DNA of 64,000 nt from Acidicapsa acidisoli (GTDB lineage Bacteria; Acidobacteriota; Terriglobia; Terriglobales; Acidobacteriaceae), in contig NZ_JAGSYI010000006.1 of assembly GCF_025685625.1 (NCBI RefSeq), positions 1-64,000 on the forward strand, written 5' to 3'. Under the pieces are notes generated by a model that did not search any database, was not told where the DNA came from, and was given only the letters and a program-made list of their open reading frames with translations. Below are positions 45,891 through 55,025 of the stretch, piece after piece. The translations under genes and the position numbers were made by a program. Position 1 is the stretch's first letter, and each line of letters begins with the position of its first letter.

Positions 45891-46186
45891 GCACGAATCA
45901 CCAATCATTTAATCGCTCCAGCACACGTCGATTGTGGACAAGTTTTGTGACGAGTCTGTTTGTGCTGGCTATTGCCGGGTGCTCCGGATCGCCCGTGTTC
46001 AACATCCTGGGCTCGTATTTCCCGTCGTGGCTTGTATGTCTGGGCATCTCGATAGGATTGACGTTTCTGGCTCACCTGTTGGTTACGACGAAGAAGCTTG
46101 CGGAGCAGCTTTGGCCTTTACCGATCATATATTCAGCGCTTGTATGTTTCTTCAGCTGCACTCTTTGGATGATCTTTTTCGAGTAG
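45887..46186 (+). CDS. YtcA-family small membrane lipoprotein
   Basis: 99 residues with a lipobox (LAIAGCSG), then two membrane helices (PSWLVCLGISIGLTFLAHLL and PLPIIYSALVCFFSCTLWM). The pattern fits the YtcA family, found in efflux operons of the HlyD-FUSC type. It overlaps the OMF gene and precedes the adaptor by 12 bases. Role unknown; a small accessory subunit comparable to AaeX is the likely position. Confidence 0.75.
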   Translation: MSTNHQSFNRSSTRRLWTSFVTSLFVLAIAGCSGSPVFNILGSYFPSWLVCLGISIGLTFLAHLLVTTKKLAEQLWPLPIIYSALVCFFSCTLWMIFFE

Positions 46187-46198
46187 GAGGAAACTACA

Positions 46199-47416
46199 TT
46201 GCGAATTTCAGAAACGCTTAGACGCAAAGGATCGATCATCAGTGTCTGTATTGTTGTCGGCGCACTTATCTCGGCCGGACTGGTGCTTCGGGCCGTGGTG
46301 TTGTTCCCGCGTACTGATGACGCTGAAGTGACAGCCAACTTCATTGGTATAGCGCCTGTCGTTGAAGGTCCCGTCGTGCAACTACCTATTCATGACAACG
46401 ACCTTGTCAAAAAGGGTGACCTGCTGTACAAGATTGATGATCGACCCTATCTGTACGCATTGCAAAATGCACTCGCTGCTCAAGCGGAGCTCGAAGGCGA
46501 AATTGAGAATGAATCCCGTAGGATATCCTCTCAGGTCAACGGCGTTGATGTGGCGAACGCAGGCGAGCAAAGCGCCTTGGCGAATGAGAGCAAGGCCACC
46601 GATGAAATCGAGGTCGCGGAAGCGGCGATTGCGCGATCGGAAGCTGCAGTCAAGCAAGCGCAGGCTGATGAAAGTTATGCTATAGGCAATTTTCATCGTA
46701 TCGAGCCGCTCCTCGCGAAAGGCTTCGTGACTGAGGATGATGTCCATAAAGCTCGATCTCTGGCCGATGCGAGGACGGCAGCAGTGGAACAGGCAAAGTC
46801 TCAATTGCAGCTGGCGAAAGCGAGCCTGCTTTCAGCTTCTGCCCAAAAGCAGCAAGCCACGGCGCAGATTACACAGAGCCGAGCTCAAGTCAAAGAATCG
46901 ACACATTCGGTTCTGGTTTTAGCGCCTTTGCTTGCGCAGCGCGACAGCAGGGCTGCAGCGGTTCGATTGGCTCGATACAACTATGAGCAGTGCAACGTGG
47001 TGGCGCCATTCGATGCCCGCGTAACCAATCTCACCACATCCGAGGGGCAATACGTGAAGGTGGGCAAGCAATTGTTCATCCTTATCGACAATCGGACTTG
47101 GTGGGTACTCGCAAATTTCAGAGAAACCCAAATTTCACATACTCGGCCAGGAACGCCGGTTGACGTGTTCCTCGTATCCGATTCAACCACGAAATATCAT
47201 GGCGTTGTCGAGAGCGCGAGCTTTGGTGTCACACCCGATCCTGATGTAGTGGGAAAACTTTCGGAGGGATTACCCGAAGTACAGCGTACGCTGAATTGGG
47301 TGCGTCTGGCGTCACGATACCCGGTACGCGTTAGGATTATTGACCCACCCCCGGCCACACTTCGTGTAGGTCAGGTTGCAGTTGTCGTGATGCGACCTCT
47401 CCACCGAGATCACTGA
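46199..47416 (+). CDS. HlyD/EmrA-type periplasmic adaptor
   Basis: 405 residues from a TTG eight bases after TAGGAGG. One N-terminal membrane helix (IISVCIVVGALISAGLVLRAVVLF), then TDDAEVTANFIGIAPVVEGPVV (lipoyl half) and a long coiled coil (about 80-270). The barrel half follows (VVAPFDARVTNLTTSEGQYVKVGKQLF, WWVLANFRETQI). Links the FUSC pump to the TolC-like channel. Nine bases separate it from the pump gene. Confidence 0.88.
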   Translation: MRISETLRRKGSIISVCIVVGALISAGLVLRAVVLFPRTDDAEVTANFIGIAPVVEGPVVQLPIHDNDLVKKGDLLYKIDDRPYLYALQNALAAQAELEGEIENESRRISSQVNGVDVANAGEQSALANESKATDEIEVAEAAIARSEAAVKQAQADESYAIGNFHRIEPLLAKGFVTEDDVHKARSLADARTAAVEQAKSQLQLAKASLLSASAQKQQATAQITQSRAQVKESTHSVLVLAPLLAQRDSRAAAVRLARYNYEQCNVVAPFDARVTNLTTSEGQYVKVGKQLFILIDNRTWWVLANFRETQISHTRPGTPVDVFLVSDSTTKYHGVVESASFGVTPDPDVVGKLSEGLPEVQRTLNWVRLASRYPVRVRIIDPPPATLRVGQVAVVVMRPLHRDH

Positions 47417-47424
47417 GGCCAGCT

Positions 47425-49593
47425 ATGACCACGTATGGCAGGTCCAAGTCATCGCTTCGGAATCTTATCGAGATTTTGCGAACCGAACTTGCGTGGTACC
47501 CTGCCCGGCCCGCCTTAGTGGGAAGAATCGTACTCGCCTGTACGAGCGTAATGTTGCTCGCAGTAATCTTTCGAATTCCCGGCGCGGTATTGGGCGCCAG
47601 CTTCCCGATATTGATTTCGCGGGAAAATCCAAAGGCTACCCGAAAAAGTGCATTTCAGATTGGCCTTGCTTGTTCCATCGGAACCGCTGAAGTGATTGTT
47701 GGTGGAATGTTGACGGCAGGCTCACCATTTCTTCATGTGATATGGGTGATGGTGAGCCTCTTCGCAGTATTCTACGCAATCAGCTGCTTGAACTTTTCGA
47801 ATCCGTCTCTCACTGTTAGCGCAGTGCTCTCGCTTGGGATACGGACTTGGGATTATCCAATCTCTGCTGAAGAACGCGTGGAACGTACGCTTTACACGCT
47901 GCTCGCGATTCTATTAGCGTGTGTAATTTCCATCATAATTGAAACCATATTTGCGAAGAAGAACCCGCCGGACGCCGTGCTCGAGGGAATCTCTCGCCGC
48001 TTGAATCTCATACAAACGCTCTTGAGTGAAACATCCGAGGCAGAGTTTGCCTCCTCAACGTTGACGATTCAGCTCACTCGTTCTGCCACAAGAGGCGTAG
48101 ATGATTTGCGGGAACTCCTCACGCGTTCCAGGTATGACGAAGGCTTTCATGATTTGCTCGCAACGGTGATAGCTCTCACAAGACAGCTCACGGAGCTGGG
48201 CTCGAATCTTGTCGAATCAGCTCCAATCTTATCTATCGAGGACCAGGAACGTTGCAGAGCCATTGCGCGAAATCTAGGTTTGGTTCGTTCCAGCCTCACG
48301 CGCCTGGAGTGTCCGGCATGGATCGATCTTCCTTTCGCAAGTCAGCCGTCAAATCCGATATTGACAGAAATTGAGCGCACAATAACTTTAATAGCTCAGA
48401 GCTTTTGCGGTGAGAGTTTTCGTATCCATTGGCTCTTGCCAACATCGGCTTCGACACCGTCGATCAGTGAGTTTGTCGTTAACGCCCTTCGAGATCCGGA
48501 GCATATGAAGTTTGCCGTGCGTGGCACGCTCTCAGCTTTTCTCTGCTATCTGTTCTATATGAGCACAGGCTGGATGGGTCTTGCTGCGTCATCGATTTTA
48601 ACGTGTACCCTTACTTCTCGTCGATTGATAGGCGCGGGCCGGCATAGACAGAGTCTCCGATTTGCGGGCTTCCTCTTGGGGGCAGGCGTTATCGGATGGG
48701 GAACCGAGGTGTTCATTCTCCCTCAGCTAAACACGATCGCGGAGTACGCTGTGTTATTCGCGTCGGTCGTCTGGATTGGCTCCTGGGTAGCGACATCCGG
48801 TCCGCGGATAGCATTCTTGGGGCTTCAGATCGTCCTATCCTACAACCTGGTGAACCTCAACAGGTTCACGATCAATACTTCCCTTGTGCCCTCTCGCGAC
48901 ACGGTTCTGGGTGTCGTACTTGGGATTGTTGCAATGTGGCTAGTGTTTGACCATCTCTGGGCTCAGACGTCCAGTGCATCTGTCCGCAGCCTATTCCTCG
49001 GAACGTTGCGTAACGTAGCGAACTTCAAAGCGGTCTCGGCTGGATCTTCTAGAGAGACAAATCAGCTGTTGACTGCGGAGAGTTCGAAAATCAACCGGGA
49101 TTTCGATAAGCTGCGAGATCTTGCTGATTTTTACGCCTTTGAATCTTTCCCGAAGAAGCCGCACGAAAGCCTGGTAAACCGGAGCATTCAAACGCTCCTG
49201 CCGGAATTGCGCGCGTTCCTGCTCGTGAAGACGGGACTTCTGCAGCAAAGAAGCCTGGCGGTAGGCGAGGTGGAAGAGGGGCTGATTCAGGAGGTGGAAG
49301 AGAGAGCATCCAGTGTGCTTCATCGATTGGCGAATGCAATCGAAGGAGAATCACCTGAACAGCTCTCGCTGTGGAGTATGAGTGCCGAGGAGCTTCGCGC
49401 GAAGGTATCAATAGAAGAGGCAAGATCAAGAGACGGAAACAACCTGTCGAAGTACACCGAAATGCGGTTATGTGCTTCCCTCTTGGATATGGCTTCTGAT
49501 CTTGAGCGGCAAGCTAGATTGAACTTTATGCCAGAAACTGGCGTTGTAAAAGCAATTGACAATTGGTCTGTTGGGACAATCGCCGAGACCTAG
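47425..49593 (+). CDS. FUSC-family (AaeB-like) inner-membrane transporter
   Basis: 722 residues with two sets of about six membrane helices (about 30-185 and 380-510) and cytoplasmic helical parts between and after them. This is the layout of FUSC / aromatic-acid exporter proteins. The first set starts GRIVLACTSVMLLAVIFRIPGAVLGASFP. The set OMF-YtcA-HlyD-FUSC resembles the E. coli aaeXAB locus, which exports hydroxylated aromatic acids; substrate here is inferred. Confidence 0.82.
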   Translation: MTTYGRSKSSLRNLIEILRTELAWYPARPALVGRIVLACTSVMLLAVIFRIPGAVLGASFPILISRENPKATRKSAFQIGLACSIGTAEVIVGGMLTAGSPFLHVIWVMVSLFAVFYAISCLNFSNPSLTVSAVLSLGIRTWDYPISAEERVERTLYTLLAILLACVISIIIETIFAKKNPPDAVLEGISRRLNLIQTLLSETSEAEFASSTLTIQLTRSATRGVDDLRELLTRSRYDEGFHDLLATVIALTRQLTELGSNLVESAPILSIEDQERCRAIARNLGLVRSSLTRLECPAWIDLPFASQPSNPILTEIERTITLIAQSFCGESFRIHWLLPTSASTPSISEFVVNALRDPEHMKFAVRGTLSAFLCYLFYMSTGWMGLAASSILTCTLTSRRLIGAGRHRQSLRFAGFLLGAGVIGWGTEVFILPQLNTIAEYAVLFASVVWIGSWVATSGPRIAFLGLQIVLSYNLVNLNRFTINTSLVPSRDTVLGVVLGIVAMWLVFDHLWAQTSSASVRSLFLGTLRNVANFKAVSAGSSRETNQLLTAESSKINRDFDKLRDLADFYAFESFPKKPHESLVNRSIQTLLPELRAFLLVKTGLLQQRSLAVGEVEEGLIQEVEERASSVLHRLANAIEGESPEQLSLWSMSAEELRAKVSIEEARSRDGNNLSKYTEMRLCASLLDMASDLERQARLNFMPETGVVKAIDNWSVGTIAET

Positions 49594-49613
49594 TAGATCG
49601 TCTCTTGCATTGA

Positions 49614-49862
49614 TTGAAGACGCTGGAGAAATACGCCGCATGGTACTCGGCATGGCTTCTGACGCCGGTTCGGGCGGAGCGAGCAAAGCAGATTTTGCGT
49701 CTCGGCAACACGATCTCGGACATCGCGTTGGACACAGGCTTCGTCGATCAGGCTCATTTCATGCGACGATTCAAAGCGATCATGGAAGTCACACCATGGC
49801 AATATATGCAACGTCGGATGCTGGGAATGATCGCGGAAGATCAGGGGCGCAGGTTGGTTTGA
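49614..49862 (+). pseudogene. AraC-family regulator C-terminal fragment
   Basis: The text VRAERAKQILRLGNTISDIALDTGFVDQAHFMRRFKAIMEVTPWQYMQRR is split here as AERAKQILRLGNTISDIAL and GFVDQAHFMRRFKAIMEVTP. It is the second helix-turn-helix half of an AraC regulator. The first helix-turn-helix and the sensor domain (usually 180 or more residues) are missing. Remnant directly after the efflux operon, perhaps of its former regulator or of another gene. Confidence 0.7.
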
Positions 49863-49884
49863 GTGTGACCGGGGTTGCCTCGAC

Positions 49885-51033
49885 TCATGGAGTTCGATGG
49901 CCAGAGCGGCGTTCGCGGTTCCAATGAAGAATTGGACCGGCAACATCTTTAATCTCGGATACTAATGTCTGAAGCAACACGTTCGCATCGCGCTCTCGAG
50001 AGAGGCTTGCGCTCTGTCCGGCCCAGAGCGGAAGCAACTCAGGTCTCGCTGCCTTCTCGGCAGGGATGGAGAGATTCTTCACCAGGAAGCGCTGCAATGG
50101 ATATGGAAGAATCTCCACTCCTGGGCCATTGAGTTCGTCGAGCAAGTGGTTGCGAATTCCGCGAGCAAGCCGTCCAGTAAAGCCCTTGGTCAACGCGGTG
50201 TTTTGAGCCTTTCCGCTGAGCAGCGCATTGCGATGATGCAGGCTTGCACCGGAATCTTCACTCGCTAGAAAGGCGGTGCCGATCTGTACACCCTCGGCTC
50301 CGAGGGCCAAAGCCGCCAGGATTCCTCGAGCATCAGCGATGCCTCCGGCGGCAACTACCGGAAGCGAAACAGCATCTACAACTTGAGGCGTCAGCGAAAA
50401 GGTTCCAGTGAGTGACTCCTCGGCGGAGAGCAGAAAAGATCCGCGATGGCCGCCCGCTTCAAAGCCGGAAGCGACAATGACATTGACCCCGGCCTGTTCA
50501 AGAGCAATGGCTTCGGATGGTGTGGTGGCTGTTCCGATCGTAACGATGCCTTGAGCGCGGCATTCGTCGAGGATCTCTTTTGGTGGAATTCCGACGATGA
50601 AGCTGAAGATGGGCACCTTCGCGTCGAGCAAAACGCGCGCCTGGTCTTCAAACCTTTTGGGAACGTAAGGCTTGTACTCCGGGAGTGGGACGCCCAAGGC
50701 CTCGATATGCTTGGCCAAGTGGGCAAGACTTCGCTGAAATTCTGCTCTGCCGGAAGTGCCTGCGCCCTCATCTTCCATCGAGACCCACAGATTGATGGCG
50801 AAAGGTTTGGCAGTCAGTTCACGAATCTCAGCGATGACATCTCTGATTGCTGACGGAGTCAAGCCATGCGCCCCAAACGAACCCAGACCACCGAAGTTCG
50901 AGACTGTTGCGGTTAATCGCTGCGTCGACAGCCCACCCAGTGGACCTTGAATGATGGGGTACTCAATTCCCAGGCTCGATGTAACACGGGTCTTATTCCA
51001 CGGTGCAGGCGAGTTAGTAGACCGCTCCTTCAT
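49885..51033 (-). CDS. Nitronate monooxygenase (2-nitropropane dioxygenase family)
   Basis: 382 residues; AAAGGA precedes the ATG. FMN-dependent TIM barrel: YPIIQGPLGGLSTQ near the start, then ASGFEAGGHRGSFLLS with the catalytic His, VVAAGGIADARGI and GAEGVQIGTAFLASEDS for phosphate binding. It oxidises alkyl nitronates to carbonyls and nitrite; homologues also act on other substrates. Last gene of the SDR-RidA-NMO minus-strand operon, 53 bases after the RidA gene. Confidence 0.87.
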   Translation of the reverse strand: MKERSTNSPAPWNKTRVTSSLGIEYPIIQGPLGGLSTQRLTATVSNFGGLGSFGAHGLTPSAIRDVIAEIRELTAKPFAINLWVSMEDEGAGTSGRAEFQRSLAHLAKHIEALGVPLPEYKPYVPKRFEDQARVLLDAKVPIFSFIVGIPPKEILDECRAQGIVTIGTATTPSEAIALEQAGVNVIVASGFEAGGHRGSFLLSAEESLTGTFSLTPQVVDAVSLPVVAAGGIADARGILAALALGAEGVQIGTAFLASEDSGASLHHRNALLSGKAQNTALTKGFTGRLARGIRNHLLDELNGPGVEILPYPLQRFLVKNLSIPAEKAARPELLPLWAGQSASLSRERDANVLLQTLVSEIKDVAGPILHWNRERRSGHRTP

Positions 51034-51086
51034 GGCTATCCTTTGGATGCAAAAGGGAGAAACTGTTTGGTCTCTACCCGAACTTC

Positions 51087-51575
51087 TTACTCGCCAACCT
51101 CGAAGATGACTTCAAGCTCAATCGGCATCCCGAGAGGAAGGCTGGCAACGCCGATAACGAGCCTAACAGATGTCTTCTCGATTCCGAAGACATCCCGAAA
51201 CAGGTCCGATACTGCATCCGCAACCCTGGGTTGATCGAAAAAGTCACCGGAGGTTGCCATAAACACTCCGAGCCGGACAACGCGACTCACACGATCGAGA
51301 GATCCCAAGTACTGCTTGGCCGCGGCGAGAGCGCTCAATGCCGCGGTATAAGCGGCATCCCGTCCTGCGTCGACATCGAGTTCTTTTCCAAGCCGGCCCA
51401 GATATTTCGGCTTGTGATCGACAACTGGGAGCATGCCGGTCAGGAAGAGAAGATTGCCCGTCTGCAGCGCCTCAACGTATGTGCCGAACGGCGTCGGGGC
51501 CGCTGGGAGTTGAATGCCAAGTTCCTGCAGCCGCCGCTCTGCACTGACAGACAGCGAGCTGTTACCGTCTACCAC
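51087..51575 (-). CDS. RidA/YjgF-family protein
   Basis: 162 residues from a GTG start overlapping the SDR gene end by seven bases. The text (FGTYVEALQTGNLLFLTGMLPV, RDAAYTAALSALAAAKQYLGSLDRV, SVRLVIGVASLPLGMPIELEVIFEV) is a RidA trimer fold. About 30 residues are added at the N-terminus compared with classic RidA. RidA proteins hydrolyse reactive imines or enamines. Its company with an SDR and a nitronate monooxygenase suggests detoxification of a nitrogen compound. Confidence 0.83.
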   Translation of the reverse strand: MVDGNSSLSVSAERRLQELGIQLPAAPTPFGTYVEALQTGNLLFLTGMLPVVDHKPKYLGRLGKELDVDAGRDAAYTAALSALAAAKQYLGSLDRVSRVVRLGVFMATSGDFFDQPRVADAVSDLFRDVFGIEKTSVRLVIGVASLPLGMPIELEVIFEVGE

Positions 51576-52294
51576 CGGCCCACGTGCGCACCGCCGTCCA
51601 CGTGCAGCACCTCCCCTGTGACGTAACGAGCTTCCGTCAGGTAAACGACAGCGTCGGCAATGTCCTTCGCCTCAGCGATCACGCCCATCGGCGACAGTGT
51701 CTTGAGAAAGTCCTTCGGATCGGTTACGTGCATCGGTGTATCTACGATGCCGGGCGCGACGGCGTTGAAGCGAATGTGATCCTTCGCGTATTCGCTCGCC
51801 AGGTTGAGTGTCACGGCCTCAAGGCCGCCTTTGGTGATCATTGGCACGGATGCCGTGACGCCAGCAATGGGATTAACCACGAGCGACGTTGTGATAGTTA
51901 CAACGCTGCCGCCTGACTTCTGCGAGAGCATCTGCTTTACCGCGCCCTGCGTGACATAAAGGAAGCCTTCGAGGTTGACGGAAGAAAGGGCTTTGAAATC
52001 CTCGGCGGTGTACTCTGGGAACGCTTTTGTGAAGAAAATGCCTGCGTTATTCACGAGCCCATCGATCGACCCAAACTTGGTGATGGCCGTTTCGACGATC
52101 TTCGCGGCTACCGCACTCTCGCCGATATTGCCGTCGACGAGGGCGAGTTGGTCCGACGCATTGAATGCTTCCGACTTGCTGATGTTGCGTGAATTCGCGA
52201 CCACGTTGTAACCGCGATCCAGAAATGTCTGAGTTACGGCTGCACCGATGCCTTGTGAGGCTCCTGTAACAATGACCGTCTGTTTGGTTGCCAT
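51569..52294 (-). CDS. Short-chain dehydrogenase/reductase
   Basis: 241 residues from the ATG with AGGAGAT upstream; the frame is open for 52 more codons but without a start site of comparable quality. Rossmann motif TGASQGIG, NNAG in LVNNAGIF, catalytic Ser in VTITTSLVV and C-terminal PGIVDTPM. The usual Tyr-x-x-x-Lys position reads VPMITKGGLEA: the Lys is kept but Tyr is replaced by Met, so normal SDR catalysis is doubtful. First gene of the SDR-RidA-NMO operon behind composite element copy 4. Confidence 0.8.
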   Translation of the reverse strand: MATKQTVIVTGASQGIGAAVTQTFLDRGYNVVANSRNISKSEAFNASDQLALVDGNIGESAVAAKIVETAITKFGSIDGLVNNAGIFFTKAFPEYTAEDFKALSSVNLEGFLYVTQGAVKQMLSQKSGGSVVTITTSLVVNPIAGVTASVPMITKGGLEAVTLNLASEYAKDHIRFNAVAPGIVDTPMHVTDPKDFLKTLSPMGVIAEAKDIADAVVYLTEARYVTGEVLHVDGGAHVGRW

Positions 52295-52470
52295 GCCTAT
52301 CTCCTGTTGTTGTGCAACGGGGTTACTATGCCCCTTAACGGTTACTGATTTCCGGGGAATATTGTGAGGAGGCCACAGTGAAACCGCATCCATGGAGATC
52401 ATCTGATCCAGACTTGCCTTCAAACCGAATCGCAGGATCGCGTGCGCCATCCATTCGGGCTGCTCGATGT

Positions 52471-52528
52471 TCTGATTAAGCCACGGCAGAAGAAATGATC
52501 CTATTGGACGAAGGTATCGATCGATACC
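52471..52528 (-). promoter_or_regulatory. Composite operator/promoter element, copy 4 (before the SDR operon)
   Basis: Read on the minus strand: perfect 16-bp palindrome GGTATCGATCGATACC (52528 to 52513), TTCG, TCCAAT (52508-52503), 20 bases, GGCTTAATC (52482-52474). The SDR gene start is about 180 bases downstream. The element lies in a 490-base gap (52295-52784). Confidence 0.7.
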
Positions 52529-52784
52529 TTCGTATTAGATGATGCAAAGCATTGGCTCACTTGAACCACCACGGTGCGCCGCTTGGAATAACTCAATCCG
52601 GCGAACTCTCCCATCTATCTTTCGAAGTCACAGATCCGAGCGCATGCGGATTCATTTGATGGGGCGCTCGCATACGCCAATTGCTCAAACGCCCATCGTA
52701 GATTGGTAGGAGTGCTGTTTGAGAGGCGAACGAATAAGCTGACCTACGGCATTCCGACTGAACGCTGGTGGTAGTTCAGGAACA
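52529..52784. other. Intergenic DNA between the SDR operon promoter and the FixJ-type gene
   Basis: No gene supported. A plus-strand stretch near 52700-52775 reads LVGVLFERRTNKLTYGIP before a stop, which looks weakly like a coding remnant, but I cannot name it. Confidence 0.3.
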
Positions 52785-53429
52785 TTAGGCCATAGGCGCA
52801 GCGACTTCGGAAGCGCGCGTAAGGCGGAGCTTCCCGGCCATCTTAACCAGGTCGGCGATGGAATCGGCATTCATCTTTTCCATGACCCTGCCTCGGTGCG
52901 CCTTCACTGTAATCTCGCTGATGCCTAGTTCGCTGCCCACCACCTTATTCGGTTTGCCGGAGGCTACCAATGCCATTACCTGGCGTTCGCGACCCGTGAG
53001 CGATGCGAAGCGATGTTTGAGCGACTGAATCTCCATCTCGCGGCCGAGCGCGATGCGGCTACGTTCGAGCGCCTGTCGAATGGCGGCCAATAGCACATCG
53101 TCGCTGAATGGCTTTGTCAGGAACTCTTGCGCGCCGGCCTTCATGGCGCGGACCGTCATCGGGACATCGCCGTGGCCAGTAATGAAAATGATAGGCATCT
53201 CAGTCCGTTCGGTGGCCACTTGCTTTTGCAGATCAAGTCCGTTGAGGCCCGGAAGGGAAACGTCAAGTATCAGGCAGCTCGGCGTCTGGACGCGTGGACG
53301 CGCGAGGAATTCCGATGCCGCTGCGTAGGTCTCGGGCTGCCAACCTTCGCAGCGAATGAGCATTTCCAGAGATTCACGTACTGAAACGTCATCATCGACA
53401 ACAAATACGATTGGAGTGGCTTGCGACAT
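52785..53429 (-). CDS. FixJ-type response regulator (receiver plus LuxR HTH)
   Basis: 214 residues: receiver with VDDDVS, phosphoacceptor Asp 56 (CLILDVSLPGLNGL), Thr in FITGHGD and Lys in LTKPF. A LuxR/FixJ helix-turn-helix follows (about 138-200; LTGRERQVMALVASGKPNKVVG, ISEITVKAHRGRVMEKM). It is the only intact response regulator with a LuxR-type DNA-binding domain in the window. It lies next to element copy 4, making it the leading candidate to bind the composite elements. Confidence 0.9.
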   Translation of the reverse strand: MSQATPIVFVVDDDVSVRESLEMLIRCEGWQPETYAAASEFLARPRVQTPSCLILDVSLPGLNGLDLQKQVATERTEMPIIFITGHGDVPMTVRAMKAGAQEFLTKPFSDDVLLAAIRQALERSRIALGREMEIQSLKHRFASLTGRERQVMALVASGKPNKVVGSELGISEITVKAHRGRVMEKMNADSIADLVKMAGKLRLTRASEVAAPMA

Positions 53430-53627
53430 AAGTGATTACCTCATCTCAGGATCACGTTGCTCGCTAGATAGAAGTATATTCTTCGGAATTCGGAAAATCA
53501 CTGATTTCTTCATTCCGCTGAACGTGTAGCGTCGTAATAAATGGAAATGAAGAAATTTGGCCGTCGAGCGGTATGTGGCCGGATCGCACAGAAATCGAAT
53601 CCGGATCAGGCCAGTGAGGTGATGCGG

Positions 53628-54247
53628 TGGATCAAATGAGGAATTCGCGGCCCCTTATTTGTCTTCGGAGACGCCAGTGCGCAGATAACTCTCACCTCGC
53701 CGAATGGCTGGCAGCACTCGATCGATCCAAAGAGCGATCTGCTGGAGAATCAAACAGACGCGATGTCGCGTTCTAAGAAGGACCAGAAGGCACAAGCGGC
53801 TCTATCTGAGACTGTCAAACTCGCGGATGTGAAATCGGAAGATTTCGACACTATCTTCTACGTGGGCGGTCATGGTCCTATGTGGGATCTTGCCGATAAT
53901 CCGGATTCAATTGCGCTGATCGAGTCCTTCTACAAGTCAGGCAAGCCCGTTGCAGCACTCTGCCATGCGCCGGCTGTGTTCCATGTTACATACAACGGGG
54001 AGGCCATTGTGAGGGGCAAACGCGTCACCGGCCTTGCTGACAGCGAAGAGGAAGCCGTACCGCTGCCCATGTTGTTCCGTTCCTCGTCGAGGACGAACTC
54101 AAGCGTGTTGGTGGCCTCTATGAGAAGGCACCCGATTGGCAGAGCTTTGCGATTACTGATGGTCGCCTGATTACCGGACAGAATCCACCATCTTCGACCG
54201 CCGCAGCGCGGGCGCTTCTGAAGCTATTCGCAGAAGTGGCTACCTAA
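53628..54247 (+). pseudogene. DJ-1/PfpI-family protein, frameshifted
   Basis: Pieces in different frames together make a DJ-1/PfpI glyoxalase-III-type protein: EEFAAPY (53638), GDASAQITLTSPNGWQ and SIDPKSDLLENQTDAM. A long intact part has FYVGGHGPMWDLADNPDSIA and AALCHAPAVF with the catalytic Cys. After DSEEEAV another frame gives VPFLVEDELKRVGGLYEK and ITDGRLITGQNPPSS to the stop at 54245. At least two frameshifts (about 53655 and 54073), and no start is visible. Such proteins normally have about 230 residues. Confidence 0.75.
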
Positions 54248-54392
54248 TTCTCAACAGCACAAACGAGCATGTCTGCTCGGCGATGCCCATCTGGCCGACC
54301 ATGCGAAGCGCCTAACGATGGCCGGCGAGTTCCACAGTACCGGCTGAATTCAAGCTCCTCGACAGAAGGCCCATCGCGTTCCGTGATACCTA

Positions 54393-54450
54393 GGTATCGG
54401 TCGATACTTTCGTCCAATGGATTACCCTCCGATCTTCTGTCTTAATCGCA
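54393..54450 (+). promoter_or_regulatory. Composite operator/promoter element, copy 3 (before the truncated epoxide hydrolase)
   Basis: GGTATCGGTCGATACT (54393-54408), TTCG, TCCAAT (54413-54418), 20 bases plus G/T, CTTAATCGCA (54441-54450). The next start, a GTG at 54512, is 62 bases on, the shortest distance of the four copies, so the CTTAAT box may be the -10 region. Confidence 0.7.
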
Positions 54451-54511
54451 ATGTAACGTAGTCAAATTCTTTCCACATTGCCGATCAACCTTTCTTTCAG
54501 GGGGTATTCAC

Positions 54512-54934
54512 GTGATCCAGGATGAAATAACTCCACATATACGAATGATGTTGTCACAGTCAAAGCGCAACCTGCTTGCCGTAATAAGTGCGGCCGTCTT
54601 TGGTCCGATTGTTTTTATTTCCTACAGTCACGCTCAAACCAAATCGGCAGTCGATGTAGAGGTCTCTGATGCGAGCGCGGCTTCTGTAGTACAGACTGGC
54701 GGAGTTGCAGGCGATTCAAGACGGCCTTTTCGCATCAATATTCCAGAAGAGGCACTCATCGACCTGCATCGTCGATTGGCGGCGACACAGTGGCCAGAGA
54801 AGGAGGCAATCACTTTGCCGCGTGGGAGCAACCTCAACTCTTCTCGAAGAGATCCGGGTGGCATTTCGATCACTGCGCTGAGTAAGGTGCACAGAATCAG
54901 AAAGAATAGCAGCCTCGAAAAGCTCGCACCGTAA
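54512..54934 (+). pseudogene. Secreted epoxide hydrolase, N-terminal fragment
   Basis: GTG start after GGGGG. Signal peptide (NLLAVISAAVFGPIVFISYSHA), then RPFRINIPEEALIDLHRRLAATQWPEKE, the start of the epoxide-hydrolase N-terminal domain. After about 105 residues the text becomes unrelated (LNSSRRDPGG...) and ends; the whole alpha/beta hydrolase core is missing. Whether the short product is made is unknown, but it cannot be an enzyme. Confidence 0.65.
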
Positions 54935-55025
54935 CCTTAGCCGTGCGTCTCAAGACAGCAGATCCATGTCAATGATTTGTTTTCTTTGCAAGATCACACC
55001 ACATCGCGCTGAAAAGGAGCAATCC

